NCBI GenBank assembly: GCA_029237735.1
Contig: JAQZBU010000028.1
Span: forward strand, 1-36,427
DNA from: Ramlibacter sp.
Lineage (GTDB): Bacteria; Pseudomonadota; Gammaproteobacteria; Burkholderiales; Burkholderiaceae_C
DNA length: 36,427 bases
Direction of reading: 5' to 3'
The notes beneath the pieces are model-generated. The model was not told the origin of the DNA, searched no databases, and was given only the letters and a program-made list of their open reading frames with translations. The number at the start of each line of letters is the position of its first letter. Position 1 is the first letter of the stretch. Below, in pieces: positions 8,049-16,041 of this stretch. The position numbers were made by a program, and so were the translations under genes.

Positions 8049-9308
8049 TTACTTGAAGATGCGCGCGCGCGTGGTCTCGAGCCGCTCGAGGATGGCGTCA
8101 GCGCGCTCGGGTTGCTGCAGGAACTCTTGGAAGCCGCGCATGCCGGCCTGCGCCATGTCGGGGTCGGTGTCGCGATCGTAGAACTGCGAGGATCCCTTGG
8201 CGTTCTTCGCATGCGTGAACTGTTCTGCAGCATATGGATCATCGGTGATAGCTACGTCCACGCGCGACGGCAGCACGGCGCCGCCCTTGGCGAAGGCCAG
8301 GTTGTTTTCCTTGCTTGCAAAGAAAGCGAGGAACTTCTTGGCGAGGTCCTTGTTCTTGGCGCCGCGAGGAATGCCCACTCCGTTGACCGAGAGCTCCTCG
8401 TACCGAGGCATGTTCGCCTCAACCACCGGGAACGGGAAGAATCCGATGTTGCTGTGCATCTCGGCAGGCAACGACGTGCGCACATACGGCCCGAGGAGGT
8501 ACATCGCCGCCTTGCCCTGAGACAGGAACGGGATGCCTTCCTGCCAGCCGTATGAAGAGGCGTTCTCGAGGAAGTAGCCCTTCTTGATCGGGTCGGCCCA
8601 CAGAGCGAATACCTTCTTCACGCGCGCGTCGGTGTAGGGCACCTTGCCGTCCATCAGCTTCATGTGAAATTCCAGGCCGTTGGTGCGCAAATCGAGGTAA
8701 TCGAACCAGAGTGAATTGGCCCACAGGTCGCGGGTGCCGATGGTGAAGGGCACGATCCCGGAGGCCTTGAGCTTGCCAGCAGTTGCCATCAATTCGGTCC
8801 AGGTCTCCGGCGGCTTGACGCCGGCCTTCTCGAACACCTGCTTGTTGTAATAAAAGCCCCAGGTCGTCATGTTGGTGGGCAGCATGTATTGCTTGCCATT
8901 GTCGGTGACCGCAGGGATGAAAGGCTTCATCGCCTCGTTCAGCTTGGTCTCCTTGAGGAAGCCGCTGAGATCCTCGAACAGGTTGCGCTTGGTGAAGGCA
9001 CGCATGCGCGCGCCGGTGAACCAGAAGGCAATGTCCGGCGGGCTTGTGACCAGGAAGTTGCGGATGGAGGTCTTATAGGACTCCACGTCGCTGTAGTTCA
9101 CCGTGACCTTCACGCCCGGGTTCTGCGCCTCGAAGTCGCCCACGATCTTGTTAAGCGCGGCCTTCTGGCCGGTGCCGCTGCGATCGGTATTGATGACCAG
9201 GGACTGCTGCGCCATTGCCCCGTGCATGACAAGCACTGCTGCTGCGCCCAGGGCCATGTTGCGCAGCCATGCAAGTGGCTTTACGGGGAATCGGGTATGA
9301 GGACTCAT
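8049..9308 (-). CDS. ABC transporter extracellular solute-binding protein, family 1
   Basis: The 419-residue product starts with a cleavable signal peptide (cationic start, hydrophobic GAAAVLVMHGAMA, cleavage near residue 33), so the mature protein is periplasmic. The body has the family 1 pattern: early FEAQNPGVKVTV, the LPTNMTTWGFYYNKQVFEKAGV block, and TWTELMATAGKLKASGIVPF. AAGGAG lies six bases before the ATG at 9308. It would capture the solute and present it to the two permeases encoded downstream. The gene lies between the ATPase gene (57 bases upstream) and the permeases. The ligand cannot be deduced, but the neighbouring CoA and dehydrogenase genes argue against an ordinary sugar. 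Confidence 0.93.
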   Translation of the reverse strand: MSPHTRFPVKPLAWLRNMALGAAAVLVMHGAMAQQSLVINTDRSGTGQKAALNKIVGDFEAQNPGVKVTVNYSDVESYKTSIRNFLVTSPPDIAFWFTGARMRAFTKRNLFEDLSGFLKETKLNEAMKPFIPAVTDNGKQYMLPTNMTTWGFYYNKQVFEKAGVKPPETWTELMATAGKLKASGIVPFTIGTRDLWANSLWFDYLDLRTNGLEFHMKLMDGKVPYTDARVKKVFALWADPIKKGYFLENASSYGWQEGIPFLSQGKAAMYLLGPYVRTSLPAEMHSNIGFFPFPVVEANMPRYEELSVNGVGIPRGAKNKDLAKKFLAFFASKENNLAFAKGGAVLPSRVDVAITDDPYAAEQFTHAKNAKGSSQFYDRDTDPDMAQAGMRGFQEFLQQPERADAILERLETTRARIFK

Positions 9309-9365
9309 GGTTGTCTCCTTGAGGGTGGGTAAATCCGGTTTGGCCGGTGTTGGGAATTTGAACGG

Positions 9366-10418
9366 TCAGGCAGGCAGGCGCGCGCCCGTCGCTTCGTCGA
9401 ACAGGTGGGCGCTGGCTGCGTCCGGCAGGAAATGGATGAAGTCGCCGGGCATGGCGCTGACCCGCTCGTGCACAACGCTGACGATGTCTTGCGTCCCGCT
9501 CCTGAGGACCATCTGGGTCTCGGAGCCAGACGGCTCCACCAGCGCGACCATGACCGCCAAACCTTCACGCACCAAGCGGCAATGCTCCGGCCGGATGCCG
9601 TACACGGCGCGCCCTTCCTTCGGGTTCCCGGGAGGCAACGGCAGCGTGAGGCCGCAGTCAGCCAGGAAGCTGCCACCCTCGAATCGGCCGGGCAGGAAGT
9701 TCATCGACGGCGAGCCGATGAAGCCGGCCACAAACACGTTGCAAGGGTTGTCATAGAGCTCCAGCGGCGGGCCGATCTGCTCGACGCGGCCCTCGCGCAT
9801 GACCACGACCTTGCTGGCCATCGTCATGGCCTCGATCTGGTCGTGGGTCACGTACACGGTGGTCGTACCCAGGCGCTGGTGCAGTTCCTTGATCTCGCCG
9901 CGCATGGCCACGCGCAGCTTGGCGTCCAGATTGGACAGCGGCTCGTCGAACAGGAAGACCTTGGGGTCGCGCACGATGGCACGGCCCATGGCCACGCGCT
10001 GGCGCTGGCCGCCGGAGAGCTGGCGCGGAAAGCGATCGAGCATGGGCGTGAGGCCGAGAATCCCTGCAGCGTGGCCGACCTTCTGGTCAATCTCCGCCGA
10101 CTTGGCAGAGCGCATCTTGAGCGAAAACGCCATGTTGTCGCGGACCGTCATGTGGGGATATAGCGCATACGACTGGAACACCATGGCGATGTCCCGGTCC
10201 TTGGGCGGTAGGTCATTGACCACCGCACCGTCGATCGACATCGTGCCGCCCGAGATCTTCTCCAGGCCGGCGAGCATGCGCAGCAGCGTTGACTTGCCAC
10301 AGCCCGACGGACCCACCAGCGTGACGAATTCGCCGTCAGCGATGTCGATCGACACGCCCTTGAGGATGTCGACAGGACCGAAGCTCTTTTGCACGTTGGA
10401 AATGTTCACTGATGCCAT
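9366..10418 (-). CDS. ABC transporter ATP-binding protein (MalK/UgpC type)
   Basis: The 350-residue ATPase has Walker A GPSGCGKST (residues 36-44), the Q-loop FQSYALYPHMTV, signature LSGGQRQR (134-141), Walker B FLFDEP (155-160) and a C-terminal OB/TOBE domain, as expected of CUT1 importers. I chose the ATG at 10418 (MASVNISNVQKSFG), which has GAGGAAG upstream; the longer frame adds 15 residues with no similarity. It energises the importer made by the next three genes. It is first in the leftward operon and divergent from the maoC-type gene, with the shared operator at 10466-10483 in between. Confidence 0.95.
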   Translation of the reverse strand: MASVNISNVQKSFGPVDILKGVSIDIADGEFVTLVGPSGCGKSTLLRMLAGLEKISGGTMSIDGAVVNDLPPKDRDIAMVFQSYALYPHMTVRDNMAFSLKMRSAKSAEIDQKVGHAAGILGLTPMLDRFPRQLSGGQRQRVAMGRAIVRDPKVFLFDEPLSNLDAKLRVAMRGEIKELHQRLGTTTVYVTHDQIEAMTMASKVVVMREGRVEQIGPPLELYDNPCNVFVAGFIGSPSMNFLPGRFEGGSFLADCGLTLPLPPGNPKEGRAVYGIRPEHCRLVREGLAVMVALVEPSGSETQMVLRSGTQDIVSVVHERVSAMPGDFIHFLPDAASAHLFDEATGARLPA

Positions 10419-10465
10419 CAGCCTGCTTCCTCTTGTTCCGGTCTCGCCACGGATGCGGCACAAAA

Positions 10466-10483
10466 CTTATTTACAGATAAGCA
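10466..10483. promoter_or_regulatory. Putative TetR operator in the divergent ABC/maoC promoter
   Basis: The sequence CTTATTTACAGATAAG is an imperfect inverted repeat around TTACAGATAA (10471-10480). Its reverse complement matches the site at 11812-11829 over about 20 bases with one mismatch. It lies in the 96-base gap between the ATPase gene and the maoC-type gene. A TATACT hexamer at 10486-10491 could be the -10 box of the rightward promoter. The TetR gene next door is the obvious candidate repressor. Confidence 0.65.
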
Positions 10484-10514
10484 AGTATACTGCTTTCCGA
10501 TCAATGGAGGAAAC

Positions 10515-11012
10515 ATGAGCGATCTCAAGACCCCGCCAGCAGGTCCGGGGCGCATGCTGCCGCCGGGCGAATACGGCTTCGACCAGCTGGAGCTCGGCGA
10601 CCACTACAAGACCGCCGGTGTCACAATAACGGAGGCCCACATTGTCGGTTTCGCGGGCCTGTCGGGCGACCTGTTCGACGTGCACATGGACGACGAGTTC
10701 GCGCGCGAGGCCGGCTTCAGCGGGCGAATCGCCCACGGGCTGCTGGGTCTTGCCCTGGCCGACGGCCTCAAGACCCGCAGCCCGGTGCGCCTGCTGGGCA
10801 TCGCCACACTGGGCTGGAACTGGTCGTTCCGTGCGGCACTGTTCCCGCAGGACCGCATCCATGCGCGGCTCGAGGTAATCGCCAAACGGGCAACCAAACG
10901 CGCCGACCGCGGAATCGTCACTTTCGCCATGACAGTGCTGAATCAGCGCGGCGAGACCGTACAGGAAGGCCAGACACAGCTGATGATGAAAGCCGGTCCA
11001 AAAGCTGATTGA
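10515..11012 (+). CDS. MaoC-like hot-dog dehydratase ((R)-enoyl-CoA hydratase type)
   Basis: The 165-residue protein has the MaoC hydratase motif FAGLSGDLFDVHMDDEFA, giving the catalytic D52 and H57 with the usual spacing, and the downstream GRIAHGLLGLALADGL. The length suits a single-domain hot-dog hydratase. Such enzymes add water to the double bond of an enoyl-CoA in a (R)-specific way. TGGAGGAA stands just before the ATG. It is divergent from the ABC importer and shares a strand with the TetR regulator, CoA-transferase and AroE-like gene, so it probably acts on the CoA ester of the imported compound. Confidence 0.9.
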   Translation: MSDLKTPPAGPGRMLPPGEYGFDQLELGDHYKTAGVTITEAHIVGFAGLSGDLFDVHMDDEFAREAGFSGRIAHGLLGLALADGLKTRSPVRLLGIATLGWNWSFRAALFPQDRIHARLEVIAKRATKRADRGIVTFAMTVLNQRGETVQEGQTQLMMKAGPKAD

Positions 11013-11053
11013 GGCTACGATAGTGGACCGCGCCCCCCGAACGACGAGACGCA

Positions 11054-11812
11054 ATGCCTGAACCAAGAAGTTTGAAGAAGCCTGCGCGGGAGCCCCCGGT
11101 GGCCACGCGTGGCGACATGCGCCAGAACATCAAGCTGGTGGCAGCCCGGTTGCTCACGCTGCATGGCTTCAACGGAACGAGCTTTCGCGACATCGCGCTG
11201 GAGCTCGGCATCACCACCACCAACATCCACTACCACTTCGGCAACAAGCACGGCTTGGTCGACGAGGTCCTGGCCGACTATGTGGCCGAGGTCGAGGCAC
11301 GCCACCGCAAAATCTGGCTCGACAGTGCATGCACGCTGCAGCAGAAGCTGCGGCTGCTGGTCGAGTACAACTGGGAACGCTACCAGCAGGTCAACAAGGG
11401 CCGCGACGGCGGCAAGACCTGGAGCCTGATCGGGCGGATGCGCCTGGAGAGCGATAACCTCAGTGACACCGCAAAGGCCAGCCTCAGCGCGTTCACTGCC
11501 ACGCTGCACGAGCTGATCCGCTCGGCCGTGGACGACGCCTGGCGGCGTGGCGAACTCGCCCCCAGCACCCCGCGCCAGGACTTGGCCTTCCTCATCCTCA
11601 ACATCGTCAACAGCTCCTCGGTGTTTACTCATGGCACCGGTGGTTTCGATCGGCTGGAGTTGTTTTTCGACGCGTTCTCCAGGGTGATGCTGTCTGCCTA
11701 CTCGGGGACGGCTGCGACCGCAAAGGCAACGACGGCGAAAGCCTCTAAAGTACCCGGCAAAACTTCTGCGAAGGCAGCTGCGGCCGGGGCAAGGGTCAGC
11801 AAGTCCAATTGA
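11054..11812 (+). CDS. TetR/AcrR family regulator with Ala/Lys-rich tail
   Basis: The 252-residue protein has a TetR N-terminal helix-turn-helix (about residues 42-62, with GTSFRDIALELGITTTNIHYHF) followed by a helical ligand-binding domain. The last 35 or so residues are an unusual low-complexity tail rich in alanine, lysine, threonine and serine, resembling H1-like DNA-binding tails. The ATG at 11054 is only weakly supported by a ribosome site; an internal start at M22 is possible. It sits between two copies of the same operator (10466-10483 and 11812-11829) and its stop codon overlaps the second. It likely represses the importer, hydratase and CoA-transferase genes until a pathway intermediate binds. 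Confidence 0.92.
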   Translation: MPEPRSLKKPAREPPVATRGDMRQNIKLVAARLLTLHGFNGTSFRDIALELGITTTNIHYHFGNKHGLVDEVLADYVAEVEARHRKIWLDSACTLQQKLRLLVEYNWERYQQVNKGRDGGKTWSLIGRMRLESDNLSDTAKASLSAFTATLHELIRSAVDDAWRRGELAPSTPRQDLAFLILNIVNSSSVFTHGTGGFDRLELFFDAFSRVMLSAYSGTAATAKATTAKASKVPGKTSAKAAAAGARVSKSN

Positions 11813-11837
11813 CTTACCTGTAAATAAGTTTTAGACT
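11809..11837 (+). promoter_or_regulatory. Sigma-70 promoter with embedded TetR operator
   Basis: A TTGACT -35 box (11809-11814) and TAGACT -10 box (11832-11837) are 17 bases apart. Between and over them lies the inverted repeat ACTTA-N8-TAAGT (11812-11829) with the core TTACCTGTAA. Repressor bound here would block polymerase directly. The CoA-transferase start is 39 bases beyond the -10 box. The promoter begins inside the last codons of the TetR gene. Confidence 0.7.
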
Positions 11838-11876
11838 GCCTGTATCGTTCATCCATGCGCAGGCAGGTCTTCTTTT

Positions 11877-13475
11877 ATGCAGGTTGTTTCAGCCGCCCAG
11901 GTCGCGGCGCTCTTCAAGGACGGTGACACCGTCGTCATCGGCGGCTCGGGTGCCGGTCATGCGGTTCCCGAGGCACTCATCGAGGCTGTGGAAAAGCGCT
12001 TCCTCGACACCGGACTCCCCCGTGGCATCACGTCCCTGCATCCTGTAGGCATCGGCGACCGTTCGCATCGCGGCGTGTCGCGCTTTGCCAAGCCGGGCCT
12101 GCTCAAGCGCATCGTCTGCGGCACCATCGTCGATGCACCGGCCATCGCCGCGATGGCCAGCGCCAACGAGATCGAGGCTTACACACTGCCGCAAGGAGCC
12201 CTCTCGCAACTCATGCGCGAGATCGCCGCAGGCCGCCCCGGCCTGCTCACGCACGTGGGCCTGCACACCTTCGTCGATCCACGCCAGGCCGGTGGCCGGC
12301 AAAGCGAACGCGCAACTGAAGACCTGGTCGAGCTCGTCACGCTCGCCGGCAAGGAATGGCTGTTCTACAAGCCCTTCCAGATCGACGTGGCTTTCCTGCG
12401 CGGCACGACTGCCGACGAAGACGGCAACATCTCGATGGAAGACGAAGCCATCTTCGGCGAGATGCTGTCGATGGCGCAGGCCACGCGCCGATGCGGCGGC
12501 ATCGTCGTTGTGCAGGTCAAGCGGCTGGCACAGCGCGGCGCGCTGCCCGGCAAATCGGTCAAAATCCCCGGCCTGCTGGTGGACCTGGTCGTGGTCGACA
12601 GCGCGCAGATGCAGACCTACCAGACGCAGCAGGACGCGGCCTTCGCCGGTGCAATCCGCATTCCGCTAGGGGCGTTTCCCAAGCTGCCGCTGGACGAGCG
12701 CAAGATCGTCGCGCGCCGCGCCGCGATGGAGCTGGAAGAAGGCGCCGTGTGCAACATCGGCTCGGGCATCTGCACCGGCATCGGCATCGTCGCGGCTGAA
12801 GAAAGCGTGATCGACCGCATCGTGCTCACCAATGAGCAGGGCCTCATCGGCGGCGCGCCGGCCGGTGGGCTGGACGCAGGCGCCTCGCGCAACTACGCGG
12901 CCATCATCGACCAGCCCTACCAGTTCGACTTCTACGACGGCGGAGGCCTGGACATCGCTTTTCTCTCGGCAGTCGAGGTCGACCCGGAGTCCAACGTCAA
13001 CATCAGCCGCTTTGCCGGCAAGGTGGTGGGCGTGGGCGGCTTTATCAACATCAGCCAGAACGCGAAGAAAATGGTGTTTGGCGGAACCTTCACGGCCGGC
13101 GGCCTTGAGATCGAAACAGGCGACGGCCGGTTGCGCATCACGAGGGAAGGCAAGCACAGCAAGTTCATCTCACGCGTGGCGCAGATCTCCTACAACGGCG
13201 CTTACGGCCGCGAACGCGGGCAGGAGACACTGTTCGTGACCGAGCGCGCGGTGTTCCGCAGTTCGGCGCAGGGCCTGGAGCTGATCGAGATCGCGCCGGG
13301 CATCGACCTGGAGCGCGACGTTCTCGCGCAAATGGAATTTCGTCCAGCCATCTCCAGCGATTTGCGAGAGATGGATGCACGCATCTTCCGCGACGAACCG
13401 ATGGGCCTGGCGCAGCGCCTGAACCCGCGAACCCGCCGGGCCAACCCGAGGTTGATCGAAGCGGGCTACGCGTGA
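11877..13475 (+). CDS. Acyl-CoA:acetate/propionate CoA-transferase, fused alpha-beta (family I)
   Basis: The 532-residue protein is a single-chain family I CoA-transferase like E. coli YdiF and clostridial propionate CoA-transferase. The alpha half opens with FKDGDTVVIGGSGAGHAVPEAL; the beta half begins near CNIGSGICTGIGIVAAEE. The likely catalytic glutamate is E320 in VLTNEQGLIGGAPAGG, which forms a glutamyl-CoA thioester. It would activate an imported acid by taking CoA from acetyl-, propionyl- or succinyl-CoA. There is no strong ribosome site before the ATG at 11877. The gene overlaps the next one by four bases (GTGA), so the two are translated together. A TetR operator lies in its promoter. 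Confidence 0.93.
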   Translation: MQVVSAAQVAALFKDGDTVVIGGSGAGHAVPEALIEAVEKRFLDTGLPRGITSLHPVGIGDRSHRGVSRFAKPGLLKRIVCGTIVDAPAIAAMASANEIEAYTLPQGALSQLMREIAAGRPGLLTHVGLHTFVDPRQAGGRQSERATEDLVELVTLAGKEWLFYKPFQIDVAFLRGTTADEDGNISMEDEAIFGEMLSMAQATRRCGGIVVVQVKRLAQRGALPGKSVKIPGLLVDLVVVDSAQMQTYQTQQDAAFAGAIRIPLGAFPKLPLDERKIVARRAAMELEEGAVCNIGSGICTGIGIVAAEESVIDRIVLTNEQGLIGGAPAGGLDAGASRNYAAIIDQPYQFDFYDGGGLDIAFLSAVEVDPESNVNISRFAGKVVGVGGFINISQNAKKMVFGGTFTAGGLEIETGDGRLRITREGKHSKFISRVAQISYNGAYGRERGQETLFVTERAVFRSSAQGLELIEIAPGIDLERDVLAQMEFRPAISSDLREMDARIFRDEPMGLAQRLNPRTRRANPRLIEAGYA

Positions 13476-14338
13476 GCCCGCCGCCCGAAGCCCTCCTTGC
13501 GGGCACGACCGCCCCGCCCGGTCTTCCCCTTGCCCTCACCGGCGCCACGCGCTTGTATGCCATCGTCGGCGACCCGATCGACCAGGCCGGCTCGCCCGGG
13601 CTCTTCAACCAGGCGTTTCGCCGACTGAACCTGCCGGCCGTGCTGGTGCCGCTGCACGTACCCGCAGCGGGGCTGGCCAACTTGATTGAGCTGTTCCGTC
13701 AGTGCCGCAACTGGGACGGCCTGATCGTCACGGTCCCCCACAAAGTGGATATCGCTCGCTACCTGGACGAGCTGGGGGATTCGGCCCGCCTTACCGGCGC
13801 GGTCAACACTATCCGCAAGAATGCCGACGGCTGCCTCGCCGGCGCGAATTTCGACGGCGAAGGTTTCATGCGAGGCCTTCAGTCACACGGGCACGACGTG
13901 CGCGGCCGCAGGCTCATGCTGATCGGGGCCGGCGGCGCGGGCCGGGCGGTGGCCCATGCGCTGGCCGATGGCGGCACTGCGCTGATCACCATCGCCGACC
14001 TGGACATGCGACGTGCAACGGCATTGGCGGAGTCGGTAGCCCTGGAACATCCTGGTCTCGCCGTGCGGGCTGGCATGGCGGCCATCCTGGGTCACGACAT
14101 GGTGGTCAACTGCACACCGGCTTCAGGCGACCGCCTGCCGCTGGACCTCACCGGCGCCGCGCCAGGCACGCTCATCGCCGACATCGCGCTCAAGCCCGCC
14201 GTGACACCCCTGATGCAGGCCGCACTTGCACGAGGCCTGCCGGTCCACGCGGGCATCCACATGCTGGCGGGGCAGGTGGATTCGGTTCTGGAGTTTTTCG
14301 GGCTTGCTGCCCGGAGCACGGCGCCAGCTGAAGATTGA
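13472..14338 (+). CDS. Shikimate/quinate dehydrogenase-like oxidoreductase (AroE family)
   Basis: This 288-residue protein has the AroE plan. The N-terminal substrate domain contains VTVPHK with the catalytic lysine K91, N112 in GAVNT and D128 in GANFDGEGF; an NAD(P)-binding Rossmann fold follows with GAGGAGRA. The usual serine pair near the start (SxS) is only partly kept (AGSP), which hints at a substrate other than shikimate. The GTG start overlaps the CoA-transferase stop by four bases. Biosynthetic aroE genes are not normally coupled to CoA-transferases, so a catabolic role on a hydroaromatic or similar hydroxy acid is likely. Whether it prefers NAD or NADP is not clear. Confidence 0.9.
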   Translation: MSPPPEALLAGTTAPPGLPLALTGATRLYAIVGDPIDQAGSPGLFNQAFRRLNLPAVLVPLHVPAAGLANLIELFRQCRNWDGLIVTVPHKVDIARYLDELGDSARLTGAVNTIRKNADGCLAGANFDGEGFMRGLQSHGHDVRGRRLMLIGAGGAGRAVAHALADGGTALITIADLDMRRATALAESVALEHPGLAVRAGMAAILGHDMVVNCTPASGDRLPLDLTGAAPGTLIADIALKPAVTPLMQAALARGLPVHAGIHMLAGQVDSVLEFFGLAARSTAPAED

Positions 14339-14386
14339 ACAGGTCGTCCGCCATGGATGCGCTTTAGCCGGTACCACGGCTGCCTT

Positions 14387-14404
14387 CGACCCAAACCGGA
14401 AGTC
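14387..14404 (+). repeat. Dispersed intergenic repeat, variant copy
   Basis: CGACCCAAACCGGAAGTC resembles the CGACCCAAAGCGCACATC copy at 25328 and the CCGAAAGCGGACATC copies elsewhere in the window. It lies in the gap after the aroE-like gene. Confidence 0.4.
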
Positions 14405-14423
14405 GACGCTGCCCATGTGAATC

Positions 14424-14458
14424 CCCGTAGAGCGGACGGTCAACGTCCGCTCTACGGG
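14424..14458. terminator. Perfect 14-bp hairpin between convergent genes
   Basis: CCCGTAGAGCGGAC (14424-14437) and GTCCGCTCTACGGG (14445-14458) pair perfectly around a seven-base loop. It lies between the rightward aroE-like gene and the leftward small gene at 14524, where a two-way terminator is expected. No strong U-run follows on either strand, so it may instead be a repeat element with a role in blocking read-through. Confidence 0.5.
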
Positions 14459-14523
14459 TTAGCAGCATTGACCATGACCCAGCCTCCGCCGCAAGGACGG
14501 GCCGCCGGGTCGGCAGCGCCCGT

Positions 14524-14787
14524 CTAGGCTTCGATGCACACCACCACGGTCTCGGGTAGCACGCCGTCATAGGACATCGCATCGGCCGCGTCCTTGGACT
14601 GCATCGCGGCGCCAAACTTCTCCATGTCCGGAACATCCATCATCAACGCCACGGAGGTCGGATCCGTCGGGTTGATGAAGGTGCGGATGTTCGTTACGCC
14701 GATCAGTCCGAAGAACTCCTTGCGCCTGGGCGAGGCCAGCCAGTGCTTCTGATCCTTGACCTTGTGGTGGGCGACGATGGTGGGCAT
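14524..14787 (-). CDS. Small conserved-looking hypothetical protein (87 aa)
   Basis: The start at 14787 (MPTIVAHHKVKDQKHWLAS) has AAGGAGA about seven bases before it, which decides against longer upstream starts. The product is soluble, with no signal peptide, and its alternating short strands and helices (VALMMDVPDMEKFGAAM, then PETVVVCIEA) recall small dimeric alpha-beta barrel proteins; that fold is a guess. It is divergent from the enoyl-reductase-like gene at 15035, with about 250 bases between. No catalytic residues can be named. Confidence 0.75.
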   Translation of the reverse strand: MPTIVAHHKVKDQKHWLASPRRKEFFGLIGVTNIRTFINPTDPTSVALMMDVPDMEKFGAAMQSKDAADAMSYDGVLPETVVVCIEA

Positions 14788-15034
14788 CGAAGTCTCCTTT
14801 AGCGTTTCGGAAAACAAACACTGTTTCACCGATAGCGCCGCGTCCCAGCTAGCGCCTGTCCGAAGTGTGCGCTCATCGTTCGCTGATGTCCACGCGCTGC
14901 GTTCAGATCCGCGCCCGCATCGGCCGATGACCAAGGGCGACCGCGTAGCAGCGCTGGCCGAGTCCGTCTGTGCTGAAATGCGCCTATGTCTGGAGCGGGA
15001 ACGTTACGCTCGCCTGGCCAACCAAGGACACCCG

Positions 15035-16030
15035 ATGACCATGCTCAAAGCCCAGTACGACCACCGCGGCCCCGTACCACAGGATGTCATCCGCGCCGTG
15101 CCGCTTGAATTGCCGCCGCCAGGGGCCGGCCAAGCACTGGTCGCCATGCTGGCCGCGCCCATCAACCCGTCGAACCTGTTGACACTCACGGGGGACTATG
15201 GCGTGCTGCCACCGCTGCCGGCTATTGGCGGCAGCGAAGGCGTGGGTCGCGTGGCGGCGCTGGGCGATGGCGTCACAGGGCTGTCGGTGGGTCAGTTGGT
15301 GCTTCTGCCGCGGGGCAGCGGCACGTGGGTCACGCATCTGCTAGCAGATGTGCACTCGCTCGTGCCACTGCCCGAAGGAGCGGATCCGCTGCAGTTGGCG
15401 ATGCTCACAGTCAACCCCCCCACTGCCTGGCTGTTGCTCGGCACGTTTGTCCCCTTGGCGGCGGGAGAGTGGGTAATCCAGAACGCCGCCAACTCGGGCG
15501 TTGGCAGTTACGTGATGCAGCTGGCGAGGCGGCGCGGACTTCGCACCGTCAATGTGGTCCGGCGTGCATCGGCCGTGCAAGCCACGCTGGCGCAGGGCGG
15601 CGATGTCGTGCTGGTCGACGGCGATGACATCGCCCGGCGCGCGAGCGAGGCCACGGGCGGTGCGCCGATCCGGCTCGGTATCGACGCAGTCGGGGGCGCA
15701 GCGACCGGTCGGTTGGCGCAGTGCCTGGCCGACGGCGGCACGGTCGTCAACTACGGCGTGCTGGGTGGTGCACCGTGCCAGCTCGCACCGAGTGAGTTGA
15801 TATTCCGGGACATCGCATTGAAGGGCTTCTGGCTGGTGAAGTGGTTCCGAAATTCCAGCCAGGAGGCCCAGCGCGCGCTGTACGCGGAGCTCACTCGCCT
15901 GGTGGCAGACGGTACCCTGCACGCGCGCATCCAGTCGACGTATCCTGTCGACAGAGTTCGTGAGGCGGTCGCGGCCGCTCATGAAGGCGAGCGCGACGGC
16001 AAGATCCTGATCACCGGCGCAGCGAGCTGA
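15035..16030 (+). CDS. MDR-family NADPH-dependent 2-enoyl thioester reductase-like protein
   Basis: The 331-residue zinc-independent medium-chain dehydrogenase resembles mitochondrial MECR/Etr1. Seen are APINPSNLLTLTGDYG with the likely catalytic tyrosine Y55, LPAIGGSEGVGRV, NPPTAWLLL and the cofactor loop QNAANSGVGSYVMQLAR. No structural zinc cysteines are visible. The family reduces trans-2-enoyl thioesters (CoA or ACP) with NADPH. I chose the ATG at 15035, which has AAGGA seven bases upstream; the frame open before it has no similarity, and the ATG at 15041 is the alternative. Its presence beside MaoC and CoA-transferase genes fits CoA-ester metabolism, though it may be a separate transcript. 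Confidence 0.88.
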   Translation: MTMLKAQYDHRGPVPQDVIRAVPLELPPPGAGQALVAMLAAPINPSNLLTLTGDYGVLPPLPAIGGSEGVGRVAALGDGVTGLSVGQLVLLPRGSGTWVTHLLADVHSLVPLPEGADPLQLAMLTVNPPTAWLLLGTFVPLAAGEWVIQNAANSGVGSYVMQLARRRGLRTVNVVRRASAVQATLAQGGDVVLVDGDDIARRASEATGGAPIRLGIDAVGGAATGRLAQCLADGGTVVNYGVLGGAPCQLAPSELIFRDIALKGFWLVKWFRNSSQEAQRALYAELTRLVADGTLHARIQSTYPVDRVREAVAAAHEGERDGKILITGAAS

Positions 16031-16041
16031 CCCGATTCAAT

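Noticed and set aside
7167..8555. Forward open frame (462 codons) across the ABC permease and binding-protein genes
   Set aside because: Shadow of two well-supported reverse genes; composition is dominated by His, Arg, Gln and Glu.
13472..14338. Housekeeping aroE
   Set aside because: The coupling to a CoA-transferase, TetR-linked context and weakened serine motif fit a catabolic paralogue better.
14424..14458. Hairpin as the end of an insertion sequence
   Set aside because: No transposase or target duplication is visible; its place between convergent genes fits a terminator-like role.
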